This document shows, in pieces, positions 55,604 to 64,000 of a stretch of 64,000 bases of DNA. The notes beneath the pieces were generated by a model. That model had not been told where the DNA came from, did no database searches, and saw nothing but the letters and a program-made list of their open reading frames with translations. Numbering within the stretch: the stretch's first letter is position 1; every line of letters starts with the position of its first letter. Location of the stretch: assembly GCA_025056455.1 (NCBI GenBank), contig JANWVY010000002.1, forward strand, positions 606,737-670,736, given 5' to 3'. This stretch comes from Bryobacteraceae bacterium (GTDB lineage: Bacteria; Acidobacteriota; Terriglobia; Bryobacterales; Bryobacteraceae). A program made the position numbers and the translations under genes.

Positions 55604-56205
55604 CCTTTCACCGCCCTCGCCGTTTCAATAAATTCCCGCATCTTGCCATGGTGCTTCACTCCAGGTGCAATCTCCAACCGCGAGCAAGCATCCACACCCC
55701 AAGGTCGCGCGGCGGCGATGGCCTCAGCAACATTCGAGGCGTCAAGTCCTCCCGCGAGGATCGTTCGGTGCAAAACCGCGGCGGCAATGCTCCACGCAAA
55801 CGGTTTTCCGCTTCCTCCGTAGTCCGAGCCCGCGGGGCCATCGAGCAGAATGGCTTCCACAGAACCATAGCGATCCAGAGCCTCGAGTCCAAAACCCGGT
55901 TCCACGCGAAAGGCTTTCCAAATGCGGGGGAACTGCGGGAGTGCCTCCGGCGGTTCGTCTCCATGCAATTGGACTACGTCCAGCCCAACTTCGCGCGCGA
56001 TGGATTCGACAACTCGAGCCCGTTCGTTCACAAACACACCCACCTTCCACACCCGGGCTGGCACAGCCGCTGCAATTCGCCTGGCCTGCTCGGGAGTGAC
56101 ATAACGCTTGCTGCGGGGATAAAAATTCAACCCAAGGGCATCAGCTCCAGCCTCAGCCGCCACCTCCGCGTCTTCGACTTTCGTGATTCCGCAAACCTTG
56201 ATCAT
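55594..56205 (-). CDS. trpF: Phosphoribosylanthranilate isomerase
   Basis: 203 residues, TIM barrel. [14 protein letters not shown] (Cys7 catalytic), [29 protein letters not shown] and the Asp of AILLDGPA. It isomerises PRA to CdRP. Overlaps trpC by four bases (ATGA). Confidence 0.94.
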   Translation of the reverse strand: MIKVCGITKVEDAEVAAEAGADALGLNFYPRSKRYVTPEQARRIAAAVPARVWKVGVFVNERARVVESIAREVGLDVVQLHGDEPPEALPQFPRIWKAFRVEPGFGLEALDRYGSVEAILLDGPAGSDYGGSGKPFAWSIAAAVLHRTILAGGLDASNVAEAIAAARPWGVDACSRLEIAPGVKHHGKMREFIETARAVKGWR

Positions 56206-56987
56206 GCAAGCAGCCCCTGCAAGGCTTGCGCAGGGTCCGAAGCTTTCATCAAATGCTCACCCACGAGGAAGGCTTGGTAGCCGGCCGCTTGCAGCATTCG
56301 AACGTGAGCCGGAGTCTGTATGCCGCTTTCGCTCACCCGCACCACTGAGTCCGGCATCAAAGACCCCAGCGCTAACGACGTCTCAAGCCTCACTTCGAAC
56401 GTATGCAAATTGCGATTGTTTACGCCGACAATTTCTGCGCCTGACTCCAAGGCTCGCTCCAGCTCCTCCTGGTTGTGCACTTCCACAATAGCAGCCATGC
56501 CATAGCAAGCAGCAAGCCGGCGAAAACGCTCCATCTGCGCCGTAGTTAGAATGGCGGCAATCAACAGAATCGCGTCGGCGCCGCGCGCAGCTGCCTCCAC
56601 CACATGCACTTCATCGATCGTAAAATCCTTGCGCAGCACGGGCAGCTTCACCGACTGCCGCGCGGCCTCCAGGTCTTTCCACCCGCCTTGGAAAAACTGC
56701 TCGTCCGTAAGCACGCTGAGCGCCGCCGCTCCCCCTCTTTCATAACTTCTCGCGATCCCAGCCGGGTCAAATTGGTCCGTCAATCTGCCCTTGCTTGGAG
56801 AGGCCTTCTTAATTTCTGCAATCACTGCAGGCGCCCGGCCTAGGAGCGCCCCACGGAAGTCGCGCCGCTTCCCGATCCACTTCTCGGCTTCGCGTTCCAG
56901 GTGCGCCCGCTGGGGCGTTAGTTCGCTCAGCTGTCCTCGTTTGTGCTCTACGATGCGGGCCAAAATGTCCGCTACGGCGGTAACCAT
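56202..56987 (-). CDS. trpC: Indole-3-glycerol phosphate synthase
   Basis: 261 residues. PAVIAEIKKASPSKG, FTIDEVHVVEAAARGADAIL, VEVHNQEELERAL, IVGVNNRNLHTFEV and VSESGI are the usual barrel motifs. First gene of the trpC-F-B-A-aroQ-tyrA operon; trpE, G and D are not in the window. The 76-base gap to the divergent Nramp gene leaves no room for a leader-peptide attenuator. Confidence 0.95.
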   Translation of the reverse strand: MVTAVADILARIVEHKRGQLSELTPQRAHLEREAEKWIGKRRDFRGALLGRAPAVIAEIKKASPSKGRLTDQFDPAGIARSYERGGAAALSVLTDEQFFQGGWKDLEAARQSVKLPVLRKDFTIDEVHVVEAAARGADAILLIAAILTTAQMERFRRLAACYGMAAIVEVHNQEELERALESGAEIVGVNNRNLHTFEVRLETSLALGSLMPDSVVRVSESGIQTPAHVRMLQAAGYQAFLVGEHLMKASDPAQALQGLLA

Positions 56988-57023
56988 GAATGCTTTAGCT
57001 TATCACAGGGCTCGCTGCGTCGA

Positions 57024-57053
57024 TTGACAGCACGACCGCGATTAAACTATAGT
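57024..57053 (+). promoter_or_regulatory. Sigma70-type promoter of the Nramp-USP gene
   Basis: TTGACA (57024-57029) and TATAGT (57048-57053) are separated by 18 bases. The start would be near 57060, leaving only a few bases before the GTG at 57064. Confidence 0.6.
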
Positions 57054-57054
57054 T
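57045..57054. promoter_or_regulatory. 10-base palindrome over the -10 box
   Basis: AACTATAGTT is a perfect palindrome covering the -10 box of the Nramp-USP promoter. Its place suits a repressor binding site (for instance a metal-sensing MntR/DtxR or Fur-like protein), but the sequence does not match a consensus I can name. Confidence 0.35.
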
Positions 57055-57063
57055 AAGGAACAA

Positions 57064-58953
57064 GTGCAATCCCCAGTTACGGGCATCCAACACCCTTCCC
57101 TTCCTGAGGTTCATGCTTCCGTTCCCACGTCTCACCCCACGCTCTGGAAGCGAATGTTCGCCTTTGCCGGCCCCGCCTATCTGGTGAGTGTGGGTTACAT
57201 GGATCCAGGCAACTGGGCCACGGACCTCGAAGGAGGAGCGCGGTTTGGGTATCAGCTGCTGTGGGTTCTCGTTCTCTCGAACGTCATCGCCATCCTGCTT
57301 CAAACCTTGAGCGCCCGGCTGGGCATCGTGACAGGTCGTGACTTAGCCCAAGCCTGTCGGGATTGCTATCCCCCGTGGGTAGCCCGAATTCTGTGGCTTC
57401 TCTGTGAGATTGCAATTGCTGCTTGCGATCTGGCCGAGCTGCTCGGCGCCGCAATTGGTCTCAATTTAGTGTTTGGATTACCGCTGCTTGTTGGGGTGCT
57501 CTTGACCACCTTAGACACGCTGTTGATTTTGTGGCTCATGCGGTTTGGCATTCGCACGCTGGAGGGAATCGTTCTGACTCTGGTAACGCTGATTGCAAGC
57601 TGTCTTCTGGTAGAGATCTGGCTGGCCAAACCTTCGCTTCCAGCCATCGCGGCCGGTCTGGTGCCCCGCCTGAACGATCAAAGTCTCTATGTAGCGATTG
57701 GCATCCTGGGGGCGACTGTCATGCCCCACAACCTCTACCTCCATTCCGCCCTTGTGCAGACGCGCCGCATCGGCCAAAGCGATCAAGAGAAGGCGGCCGC
57801 TTGCCGTTTCAATCTCATCGACTCGGTGATTGCGCTCAACGGGGCTTTGCTCGTGAATGCCTCCATCCTAATCGTGTCTGCCGCGGTCTTTTTTCAACGC
57901 GGAATCGAAGTCAAAGAGATCCAGCAGGCACACTTACTGCTTGCGCCCATTCTCGGCGCCACCATCGCCAGCTTTCTCTTTGGCGTGGCCCTGTTCTTTT
58001 CTGGTCAATCTTCGACCCTGACCGGTACGCTAGCCGGCCAAATTGTCATGGAGGGCTTTCTCAATTTCCGCATCCGGCCCTGGTTGCGGCGCTTGATCAC
58101 GCGCCTGGTGGCCGTTGTTCCGGCCGCGCTTACAATTCTGGTCGCTGGAGAGCAAGCCTCTTACAAACTGCTGATCCTGAGCCAGGTGGTGCTGAGCTTC
58201 CAACTGCCATTCGCCATTATTCCGCTGATCCAGTTCACCTCCGACCGGAAAAAAATGGGGCGCTTCGCTAACTCGGCATGGGTGAAAGCAGCCTCCTGGA
58301 CAGCAGCGGCCCTGATCGTGAGTTTGAATCTCCGTCTGGCCTGGACGAGCATGGTTGAATGGATCGAAACAGCAGGCCCTTGGCAGCCTGTCGTTTACGG
58401 TTTGGTGATTCCACTGATGGTGGGATTGGGGTTGCTGCTGCTATGGTTAACGTTGCGGCCCTGGATGCAAGGCACGGAAGGGGAAAAGCGAGGCGGCTTG
58501 CGCATGCCTACGGAGCTCGCTTCGATTGCTCCGAGCTGCGTTTACCGGCGCATCCTCGTTCCCCTGGATCACTCGCCGCTGGACGCTACGGCAGTCGGCC
58601 ATGCTGCCGCCATCGCCCGGCAGCACGGCGCCAAGATTTTCTTGCTCCACATCGAAGAAGGCGTCACCAGCCAGGTTTATGGCTCCGAAGCGCACACCAC
58701 CGAGATTCAAGCCGGACGGAGGTATTTTGAACACATTGCCGGTTCCCTCCAGCAAACTGGCCTCGAAGCGGAGATCATCGTCCGTCACGCGGCGAATGTT
58801 CAAGCCGAGATTCTCCGGGTGGTGCAAGAGCTGGATCCGGATCTCGTGGTAATGGGGGCGCACGGTCACCGCGGCTTGCGCGACCTCATGCATGGCGACA
58901 CGATTAACGCCGTCCGCCACGGCCTCAAGACCCCTTTGTTAATCGTGAAATGA
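57064..58953 (+). CDS. Nramp-family divalent metal transporter fused to a universal stress protein domain
   Basis: 629 residues. Residues 30-480 are an Nramp transporter with about eleven membrane helices: metal-site DPGN in GYMDPGNWATDLEGG, and MPHNLYLHS in the sixth helix. Residues 494-629 form a UspA domain: RILVPLDHSPLDAT, then VVMGAHGHRGL with G-x2-G-x9-G-D, close to the ATP-binding type. It likely imports Mn(2+) or Fe(2+) with protons, and the C-terminal domain may bind nucleotide to control it. GTG at 57064 follows AAGGA. Fusions of this kind are known in some acidobacteria and cyanobacteria. Confidence 0.93.
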   Translation: MQSPVTGIQHPSLPEVHASVPTSHPTLWKRMFAFAGPAYLVSVGYMDPGNWATDLEGGARFGYQLLWVLVLSNVIAILLQTLSARLGIVTGRDLAQACRDCYPPWVARILWLLCEIAIAACDLAELLGAAIGLNLVFGLPLLVGVLLTTLDTLLILWLMRFGIRTLEGIVLTLVTLIASCLLVEIWLAKPSLPAIAAGLVPRLNDQSLYVAIGILGATVMPHNLYLHSALVQTRRIGQSDQEKAAACRFNLIDSVIALNGALLVNASILIVSAAVFFQRGIEVKEIQQAHLLLAPILGATIASFLFGVALFFSGQSSTLTGTLAGQIVMEGFLNFRIRPWLRRLITRLVAVVPAALTILVAGEQASYKLLILSQVVLSFQLPFAIIPLIQFTSDRKKMGRFANSAWVKAASWTAAALIVSLNLRLAWTSMVEWIETAGPWQPVVYGLVIPLMVGLGLLLLWLTLRPWMQGTEGEKRGGLRMPTELASIAPSCVYRRILVPLDHSPLDATAVGHAAAIARQHGAKIFLLHIEEGVTSQVYGSEAHTTEIQAGRRYFEHIAGSLQQTGLEAEIIVRHAANVQAEILRVVQELDPDLVVMGAHGHRGLRDLMHGDTINAVRHGLKTPLLIVK

Positions 58954-58954
58954 T

Positions 58955-60637
58955 TCAGGAAGCTTCAAATTCTAAAGTGTGATCAAACGGGGAGTAGCCC
59001 GTTACGTAGACGCTTGCGCCCGGCATCTTCGGCTCGGCGCCGCGCACCTGCGTATAGCGATGGGCGCGCGCTCCCGGACCAAAGCGAATCGTCCCAGATG
59101 GCGACTTCACCGTGGCGAAACCAGCCGGCAGGAGGAAGGCGTCGTCGGCGCCGGGCGCCCGCAATAAACCATCGAGCTCCAAGCCTTCCCCTCCCCGAAT
59201 GTTCACTTCCACAGCAACGGGGACTCCGCTAGTTCCAAAAACCTGGAGGCGCAACCGGAAGCCTTTCGCCGTCTCCGTAATCGTGGCCACCTGCTCAAGG
59301 TGCATGACTTGAGTCCTTGCCCGATCGGGCCTGAATTCATCCCATTCGCCTGCTTGCACGCGGTGCGGCGGATCGAGCGGCTGAAAATAAGGCGCGGAAA
59401 GCGACTGGCGCAACACCCAACTGTCGCTCGATCGCGCGAAGGTTTGGGGAATGAACTGTGCTTTTCCAAAGAAGGCGCTCGCCAAGCGCACCGCTTGCAC
59501 AACGGCCCCGCCGCGGCGGAAGTGGAAAAACCGGCTGTCGCCGCGCAACAGAATCAGGGCGCTGTTTTCGCCGCGGCGAATTCGAACCAGCTGCAAGGCC
59601 GGCATCAGCTTCTCATAGTTTTCGGGCAAAGGCGCCAAGGCCGGCAAAGGCTTCAAAAGCTCGGGATACTCCATGAGCGAAGAAAGGTCAGCATACCGGG
59701 GTGCATACCGAGCGGCGAGGCTCGCAAACAGGCCGTTTTGATCGTGGTAGGCAAGATAGTGAGCCGGTTTCCAGTACACCCCAATCTCACCGCGCTGGTT
59801 GCGGTCTTGGCGCCGGGAAATCTCCGTCACCATCTCTCCATCCGGATGCATGAGATAGATGGCCGACATTAGATTGCGGCGCACCGGCTCAAGCAGCTGC
59901 GGGCGTTTCAGCTTGGCCGCCATGGTGACAAATGCCCGTGTCGTGACCGGATTGTAGACCAGCGTACTGCGCTCATCAAACTGCCCATCTTCATCAATGT
60001 CGATGCCCTCGGCCAACCATTGATCAATGCGCCGCACGAGGCGGGCCTCTGGATAAAGCGCATGGATCTGGGCCAAGGCCGCACAAACCACCCATCGATG
60101 GTTGGGCGTGTGCACGCCTCCCACCACTAGCGCATCAGCGCAACGCGCCAGAATCGGCCGCAAAATCTGTTCAATTTCCCGCGTGCCGTTTTCCTTTGCG
60201 ATGTGTTGCGCCGTAGCTAGATTGAGAGTGGCGAAGGCCGTGTCCGGAGGCGAATTGAAGTTGCTAATGAGAAGGTGGATATTGCCCTCCGCCGTCATGG
60301 AGCGCGTGTAGAAAGCGGCTGCCGCCCGAATTCTTTCGAGCATCAAAGGATCGCGGAAATACTTCGAGGCCCGGTGGTGGAAGGCCGCTGTGAAGGAATC
60401 AATCAGTCCAGCGGCGGTTCCCGGATGATGCAAATCCGTGGCGTCCGGGTAAGCCCCAAAATACGGGCTAGAGGGGTCCATGACCTGGCCAGCCAGGAGA
60501 CGCTCCACTCCTTCGTCATGCCGCTTCACAACGATGGCTTCCAGATTGCCTAGATCATCACTGGTTTGCGTGGCTCCAGCCGGGAGGGCCGTCGCGGCCG
60601 CCGCCGCGCTCAGAAATTGTCGCCTTGTGGTTCCCAC
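58955..60637 (-). CDS. Tat-exported alpha-toroid plus beta-sandwich protein (polysaccharide-lyase-like)
   Basis: 560 residues with a Tat leader (GTTRRQFLSAAAAATALPAGA). Residues 40-330 are alpha-helical with repeated aromatic-histidine patterns (LISNFNSPPDTAFATLNL, TPNHRWVVCAALAQIHALYP, YWKPAHYLAYHDQNGL), as in toroid-type lyases; the rest is a beta sandwich (FFHFRRGGAVVQAVRL). NHRW and the Asn and His residues could be catalytic. It probably acts on a polysaccharide outside the cell; I could not name a family. I chose GTG at 60637 over TTG at 60655. Converges with the Nramp gene with one base between stops. Confidence 0.72.
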   Translation of the reverse strand: MGTTRRQFLSAAAAATALPAGATQTSDDLGNLEAIVVKRHDEGVERLLAGQVMDPSSPYFGAYPDATDLHHPGTAAGLIDSFTAAFHHRASKYFRDPLMLERIRAAAAFYTRSMTAEGNIHLLISNFNSPPDTAFATLNLATAQHIAKENGTREIEQILRPILARCADALVVGGVHTPNHRWVVCAALAQIHALYPEARLVRRIDQWLAEGIDIDEDGQFDERSTLVYNPVTTRAFVTMAAKLKRPQLLEPVRRNLMSAIYLMHPDGEMVTEISRRQDRNQRGEIGVYWKPAHYLAYHDQNGLFASLAARYAPRYADLSSLMEYPELLKPLPALAPLPENYEKLMPALQLVRIRRGENSALILLRGDSRFFHFRRGGAVVQAVRLASAFFGKAQFIPQTFARSSDSWVLRQSLSAPYFQPLDPPHRVQAGEWDEFRPDRARTQVMHLEQVATITETAKGFRLRLQVFGTSGVPVAVEVNIRGGEGLELDGLLRAPGADDAFLLPAGFATVKSPSGTIRFGPGARAHRYTQVRGAEPKMPGASVYVTGYSPFDHTLEFEAS

Positions 60638-60714
60638 TGTTGATGATTCTAACAACGGGCAGACCTCGGCGCCGTCCTCGCTCTTCTCTTCAGTGATAGG
60701 ATGATCAAGAAGCT

Positions 60715-61761
60715 ATGTCGCAAATCAAAGGCCCCGCAATTTTCCTCGCTCAATTCATGGCCGACCAAGCGCCCTACAACAGCTTGCCTTCTATCACGGC
60801 ATGGGTGAAATCTCTAGGATATCGAGGAGTACAGCTGCCTTCCTGGGATAGCCGGGTGATGGATTTAGCCAAGGCCGCCGAGTCCAAAACTTACTGCGAT
60901 GAATTGAAAGGGCAAACCAACGGCCTGGAAATCACCGAACTGGCCTCGCACCTGCAGGGCCAGCTTGTCGCCTGCCACCCCGCTTATGACGAACTCTTTG
61001 ACGCCTTCGCCGCCCCAGAAGTTCGCGGCAATCCGAAGGCGCGCTCAGAGTGGGCCACGGCGCAGATGAAGCTGGTGATCCGCGCCTCGCGCAATTTGGG
61101 ACTTTCGGTTTCGCCCAGCTTCTCCGGCGCCCTGCTCTGGCCGATGATTTATCCCTGGCCGCAGCGGCCCGCCGGACTCGTTGAGGAAGGCTTCCAGGAG
61201 CTGGCTCGTCGTTGGAAACCAATCCTGGACTTCGCCGATGAACATGGCGTCGACATCGCCTACGAATTACATCCCGGTGAAGACCTCTATGATGGGGCGA
61301 CCTTTGAGCGTTTCCTCGAAGCGACGGGCCATCATCGGCGTGTGGCCATCAACTATGATCCCTCGCACTTCGTCCTTCAGTGCCTCGACTACGTACGCTT
61401 TATCGACACTTACGGACCCTATATTAAGGCTTTTCATGTCAAGGACGCCGAGTACCGCCCGTCGGAGCGAGCAGGCGTCTATGGCGGTTATCTGGGTTGG
61501 CGGGAACGCCCGGGCCGCTTCCGTTCGCTCGGCGACGGGCAGGTGGACTTCAAGCAGGTCTTCACGCGGTTGACAGCCGTGGGCTACAGCTCGTGGGCTG
61601 TCCTAGAGTGGGAGTGCTGTTACAAAGACAGCGTTCAAGGCGCGACAGAGGGCGCACCCTTTATCGCCCAGCACTTGATCGATGTTCCCAAGAAGGCTTT
61701 TGACGACTTCGCTGGCGCCGCAACGGACCAGGCCCGCAACCGTCGCATCCTCGGACTGTAA
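60715..61761 (+). CDS. Sugar phosphate isomerase/epimerase (xylose-isomerase-like barrel)
   Basis: 348 residues with metal ligands of AP-endonuclease-2/xylose isomerase-like barrels: Glu in AYELHPGED, Asp-His in NYDPSHFVLQ, His-Asp-Glu in AFHVKDAE and the last Glu in AVLEWECC. It likely interconverts keto- and aldo-sugars or sugar phosphates, or acts on inositol-like compounds. No transporter or kinase is close. Confidence 0.88.
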   Translation: MSQIKGPAIFLAQFMADQAPYNSLPSITAWVKSLGYRGVQLPSWDSRVMDLAKAAESKTYCDELKGQTNGLEITELASHLQGQLVACHPAYDELFDAFAAPEVRGNPKARSEWATAQMKLVIRASRNLGLSVSPSFSGALLWPMIYPWPQRPAGLVEEGFQELARRWKPILDFADEHGVDIAYELHPGEDLYDGATFERFLEATGHHRRVAINYDPSHFVLQCLDYVRFIDTYGPYIKAFHVKDAEYRPSERAGVYGGYLGWRERPGRFRSLGDGQVDFKQVFTRLTAVGYSSWAVLEWECCYKDSVQGATEGAPFIAQHLIDVPKKAFDDFAGAATDQARNRRILGL

Positions 61762-61816
61762 GGCGACGTCCTGGCAAGATTCAGCACTTCGGCCCAGGCG
61801 AGCGAAGCGTGGCGTG

Positions 61817-62137
61817 TCAACGGCCGTCCGGCTTCAAGGCAGCGGCCAGGTCGCTTGCAAATTTCCGTAGTAGCGCCACTTGTTCAGCGCTGGCTTCCTG
61901 CTGAAACTCTTTGGCCACGAAGTAATAGCGGTCTCCGCGCAGCACCAGCACAGCCATCCCTTTTTCCGTCCACAGCCCCGCTGAGCCGATGCCCCCAAAA
62001 CCGTTGTCCGGGGTGCGCTCCACCAGGGAAATAAAACCGTCCCGTTCAAACACCCAGTGGCGCTCAATTTGTGGAATGGGAATGAGCCGGATCTTCGCCG
62101 CCACCAGCCGCTCAAAGATTTCTTGCAGTTGCTGCAT
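61817..62137 (-). CDS. Hypothetical protein downstream of the bifunctional nuclease
   Basis: 106 residues; I do not recognise a family. It shows two strands (HWVFERDGFISLVERT, GMAVLVLRGDRYYFVAKE) and C-terminal helices. Only 3 bases separate it from the bifunctional nuclease gene, so it is the second gene of that unit. Confidence 0.7.
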   Translation of the reverse strand: MQQLQEIFERLVAAKIRLIPIPQIERHWVFERDGFISLVERTPDNGFGGIGSAGLWTEKGMAVLVLRGDRYYFVAKEFQQEASAEQVALLRKFASDLAAALKPDGR

Positions 62138-62140
62138 CCA

Positions 62141-62626
62141 TCACATCTTGTAGCGGCCCAGATCCTCGTCGTTGAGGCCTTCAAGCCACCTGCGGAGCTC
62201 GTCATTGTTGACGCGGTCGGAAACGGCGTTCGCTGTTTTTGAGGATTTCAACACCGAGTCGTCCACAAAAATCGGGCAATCCAAGCGCAACGCCAGCGCC
62301 AAAGCGTCCGACGGGCGGGAATCCACCGTAATCGTCTCGCCATTTCTTTCGAGCCAAATCACGGCATAAAACGTGTCATCGCGCAATTCATTGACGACAA
62401 TTTTGCGCATTTGGGCGTCAAGACCCATTAGCAGCGTCTTGATCAAATCGTGCGTCATGGGGCGCGGCGTGGCGACCTTTTCGATTTCTAGCGCGATGGC
62501 ATTCGCTTCATAAATCCCCACCCAAATCGGCAGGATTGTGTTCCCGTTGACGTCCTTAAGGATGACGATGGGCATGTTCGTCACAGGATCCATCATCAGC
62601 CCGCGGATTTTCATTTCAACTTCCAT
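62141..62626 (-). CDS. Bifunctional nuclease family protein (DUF151)
   Basis: 161 residues of the BFN family: MKIRGLMMDPVTNMPIVIL, GNTILPIWVGIYEANAIA, RPMTHDLIKTLL and SRPSDALALALRLDCPIFVD. Members have DNase and RNase activity in plants; bacterial roles are unknown. GAAGGGAG precedes the ATG. MiaB lies upstream on the same strand after 27 bases, so the two may be co-transcribed. Confidence 0.93.
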   Translation of the reverse strand: MEVEMKIRGLMMDPVTNMPIVILKDVNGNTILPIWVGIYEANAIALEIEKVATPRPMTHDLIKTLLMGLDAQMRKIVVNELRDDTFYAVIWLERNGETITVDSRPSDALALALRLDCPIFVDDSVLKSSKTANAVSDRVNNDELRRWLEGLNDEDLGRYKM

Positions 62627-62653
62627 GTGCCACTCCCTTCTTGCGCGATCACC

Positions 62654-63967
62654 CTAATTGAAACTTTCTCCGACCAGCGAATTTGGGCCAGCGCGGGTCA
62701 CACGCACCAGTCGATAACTCCCGATCAACGACCCCTCGCCGGGCGAGGTTGTGGTGAAGTTCAACGTCTTGTTTTGCGACGTGCGCCCGATCCACTGGCC
62801 AGTGGCTTGATTGAAACCTTCCACTAAGACCTCTTCTACTTTTCCAATCAGCTCGGAATTCCGGCGTAACTGGATGCCCCGCTGCTTCTCCTGCAAAATG
62901 GTGAGCCGTCGGCCCTTCTCTTCTTCCGGCACTTGGTGGTCAAGAGACAAGGCGGGAGTGTTAGGCCGGGGCGAATACTTGAAGCTGAAGATCGAGTCAT
63001 ACTCTACTTCCTCCAGCAACCGCAGGGTTTGCTCAAAATCCTTTTCACTCTCGCCCGGAAAGCCCACAATAATATCCGTTGAGATAGCGATATTCCGCGG
63101 CGACCTCTTCAACCACTCAATGCGTTTAAGATATTCTTCGCGAGTATAGAGCCGCCTCATGGCTTCTAACACCGAGCTGCTGCCCGATTGCACTGGCAAG
63201 TGCACATGGTTGCACAACACCGGGTTTTCGTCGATCGCATCAACGATGCTCTTGCCGAAGTCACGCGGATGAGAAGTTGTAAAGCGCACCCGCCGTATGC
63301 CCTTGACACAAGCGACCTGCCGCAACAAAGAGGCAAAATCGCAGGAGGGATTCGAGGGGTCCACATAGCTGTTCACATTCTGGCCAAGCAGCTGAATTTC
63401 CGTGTAGCCCGCGGCCGCTAGCTGCTGCGCCTCCTCCAAGATGCTGGACGCTGTACGGCTGCGTTCCGGACCGCGCGTGAAAGGCACCACGCAATAGGCA
63501 CAGGACTTGTTGCAGCCTTCGATAATCGTAATGTAAGCACGGTGCGGATTGTCGCGCCGAGTGAGCGGCGTTTCAAAGGTCTCGTCGGTGTCTAAGCTCA
63601 AGCCCGTGACGCGTCGCTCGCCCGATTCAAGCCGCGCTAGCAGCTGTGGAAGCTGATTGTAGCTGGCCGAACCGCATACCAAATTGACATGGGGCGCACG
63701 GTCAAAAATGCGCTCCCCTTCCTGCTGCGCCACACAGCCCAGAACGGCGAACGTTTTTCCCTTTGCGTGGCGCTTCAACTCGGTCAGCCGGCTGAAGACC
63801 TTCTGTTCGGCTTTATCGCGAATGCTGCAAGTGTTATAAAGAATGAGGTCCGCTTCGGCGGTGTCCTCTACTTGCTCATATCCGCGCGCCAGCAACGTCC
63901 CCACGACTTTCTCCGAGTCGTGTACGTTCATCTGACACCCGAAGGTTTCGATGTAGAACTTCTTCAT
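62654..63967 (-). CDS. miaB: tRNA-2-methylthio-N6-dimethylallyladenosine synthase
   Basis: 437 residues. Auxiliary cluster Cys11 (ETFGCQMN), Cys47 (NTCSIR), Cys78 (LGCVAQ) and the radical SAM cluster Cys152, 156 and 159 (CNKSCAYC); a C-terminal TRAM domain (IGKVEEVLVEG, GSLIGSYRLV). It adds a methylthio group at A37 of tRNAs. First of three genes on the minus strand with BFN and a hypothetical. Confidence 0.96.
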   Translation of the reverse strand: MKKFYIETFGCQMNVHDSEKVVGTLLARGYEQVEDTAEADLILYNTCSIRDKAEQKVFSRLTELKRHAKGKTFAVLGCVAQQEGERIFDRAPHVNLVCGSASYNQLPQLLARLESGERRVTGLSLDTDETFETPLTRRDNPHRAYITIIEGCNKSCAYCVVPFTRGPERSRTASSILEEAQQLAAAGYTEIQLLGQNVNSYVDPSNPSCDFASLLRQVACVKGIRRVRFTTSHPRDFGKSIVDAIDENPVLCNHVHLPVQSGSSSVLEAMRRLYTREEYLKRIEWLKRSPRNIAISTDIIVGFPGESEKDFEQTLRLLEEVEYDSIFSFKYSPRPNTPALSLDHQVPEEEKGRRLTILQEKQRGIQLRRNSELIGKVEEVLVEGFNQATGQWIGRTSQNKTLNFTTTSPGEGSLIGSYRLVRVTRAGPNSLVGESFN

Positions 63968-64000
63968 GAGATCTGACCTTCATTATAAAGTTGCACGCTG

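Noticed and set aside
56988-57063. Trp attenuator or leader peptide
   Set aside because: The gap is only 76 bases and has no Trp-codon-rich short frame or terminator.

Overview
The window is a 64 kb chromosomal segment of a moderately GC-rich bacterium, most likely an acidobacterium of the Solibacter/Bryobacter group. Three things point there: a C-terminal domain resembling the Solibacter-type C-terminal domain (TIGR03437) at the end of a peptidoglycan amidase (10025-11773); a large Oar-like TonB-dependent receptor with an N-terminal carboxypeptidase-regulatory domain (36593-39655); and many secreted hydrolases, ceramidase-like proteins and Tat-leader proteins. No phage, transposase, integrase, CRISPR or rRNA was seen. 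I support 55 protein genes and one tRNA (Lys, CTT); almost all are intact and gaps are short (none above 300 bases).

Layout. 1-5000: a truncated PQQ-type propeller protein, heme A synthase (ctaA), and two paralogous TIM-barrel proteins lying tail to tail. 5020-10000: tRNA-Lys, a cold-shock protein with a clear terminator, a PAP2 phosphatase, an MGDG-synthase-like glycosyltransferase, an aldo/keto reductase and a subtilase fused to a glycogen-binding-like domain. 10000-17700: secreted hydrolases (PGRP amidase, type I phosphodiesterase, alpha/beta hydrolase, ceramidase-like protein) and a pentapeptide-repeat protein. 17800-22000: a small monooxygenase, an iron-type alcohol dehydrogenase, a TIR-like/TPR protein and an exported propeller. 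22000-24200: an ECF sigma factor, its zinc anti-sigma partner with a TonB-like tail, and rsmA. 24200-31800: GH5-like glycosidase, secreted adenosine deaminase, amidase with a tiny Tat protein, and a CrtI-like oxidoreductase.

31990-40700 holds a NarL-type two-component pair whose kinase carries a strange insertion of about 200 residues in its ATPase domain, a second ceramidase-like protein, the TonB-dependent receptor with a strong terminator, and an HDOD protein. 40973-45526 is a tightly overlapped run: modB, a motif-degenerate modC, an fmdE-family protein and a ThiE/TenI protein, followed by a peptidoglycan-binding protein and alanine dehydrogenase. 46729-52197 (minus) is an envelope module: Omp85, DUF4390-like protein, NtrY-like kinase, NtrX-like regulator, PrxQ-type peroxiredoxin. 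52312-56987 (minus) is a compact aromatic operon trpC-trpF-trpB-trpA-aroQ-tyrA. The right end has an Nramp transporter fused to a universal-stress domain, a Tat-exported lyase-like protein, a sugar isomerase, a bifunctional nuclease and miaB.

Taken together the segment mixes core metabolism (Trp/Tyr synthesis, heme A, tRNA/rRNA modification) with an outward-facing programme: polymer and peptidoglycan hydrolysis, nucleoside and lipid breakdown, TonB uptake and envelope sensing, as expected for a soil heterotroph. I found no single obvious new system. The best leads are the interrupted histidine kinase, the modBC-fmdE-tenI cluster with an atypical ATPase, the subtilase with a glycogen-binding-like tail, and the TIR-like/TPR protein.
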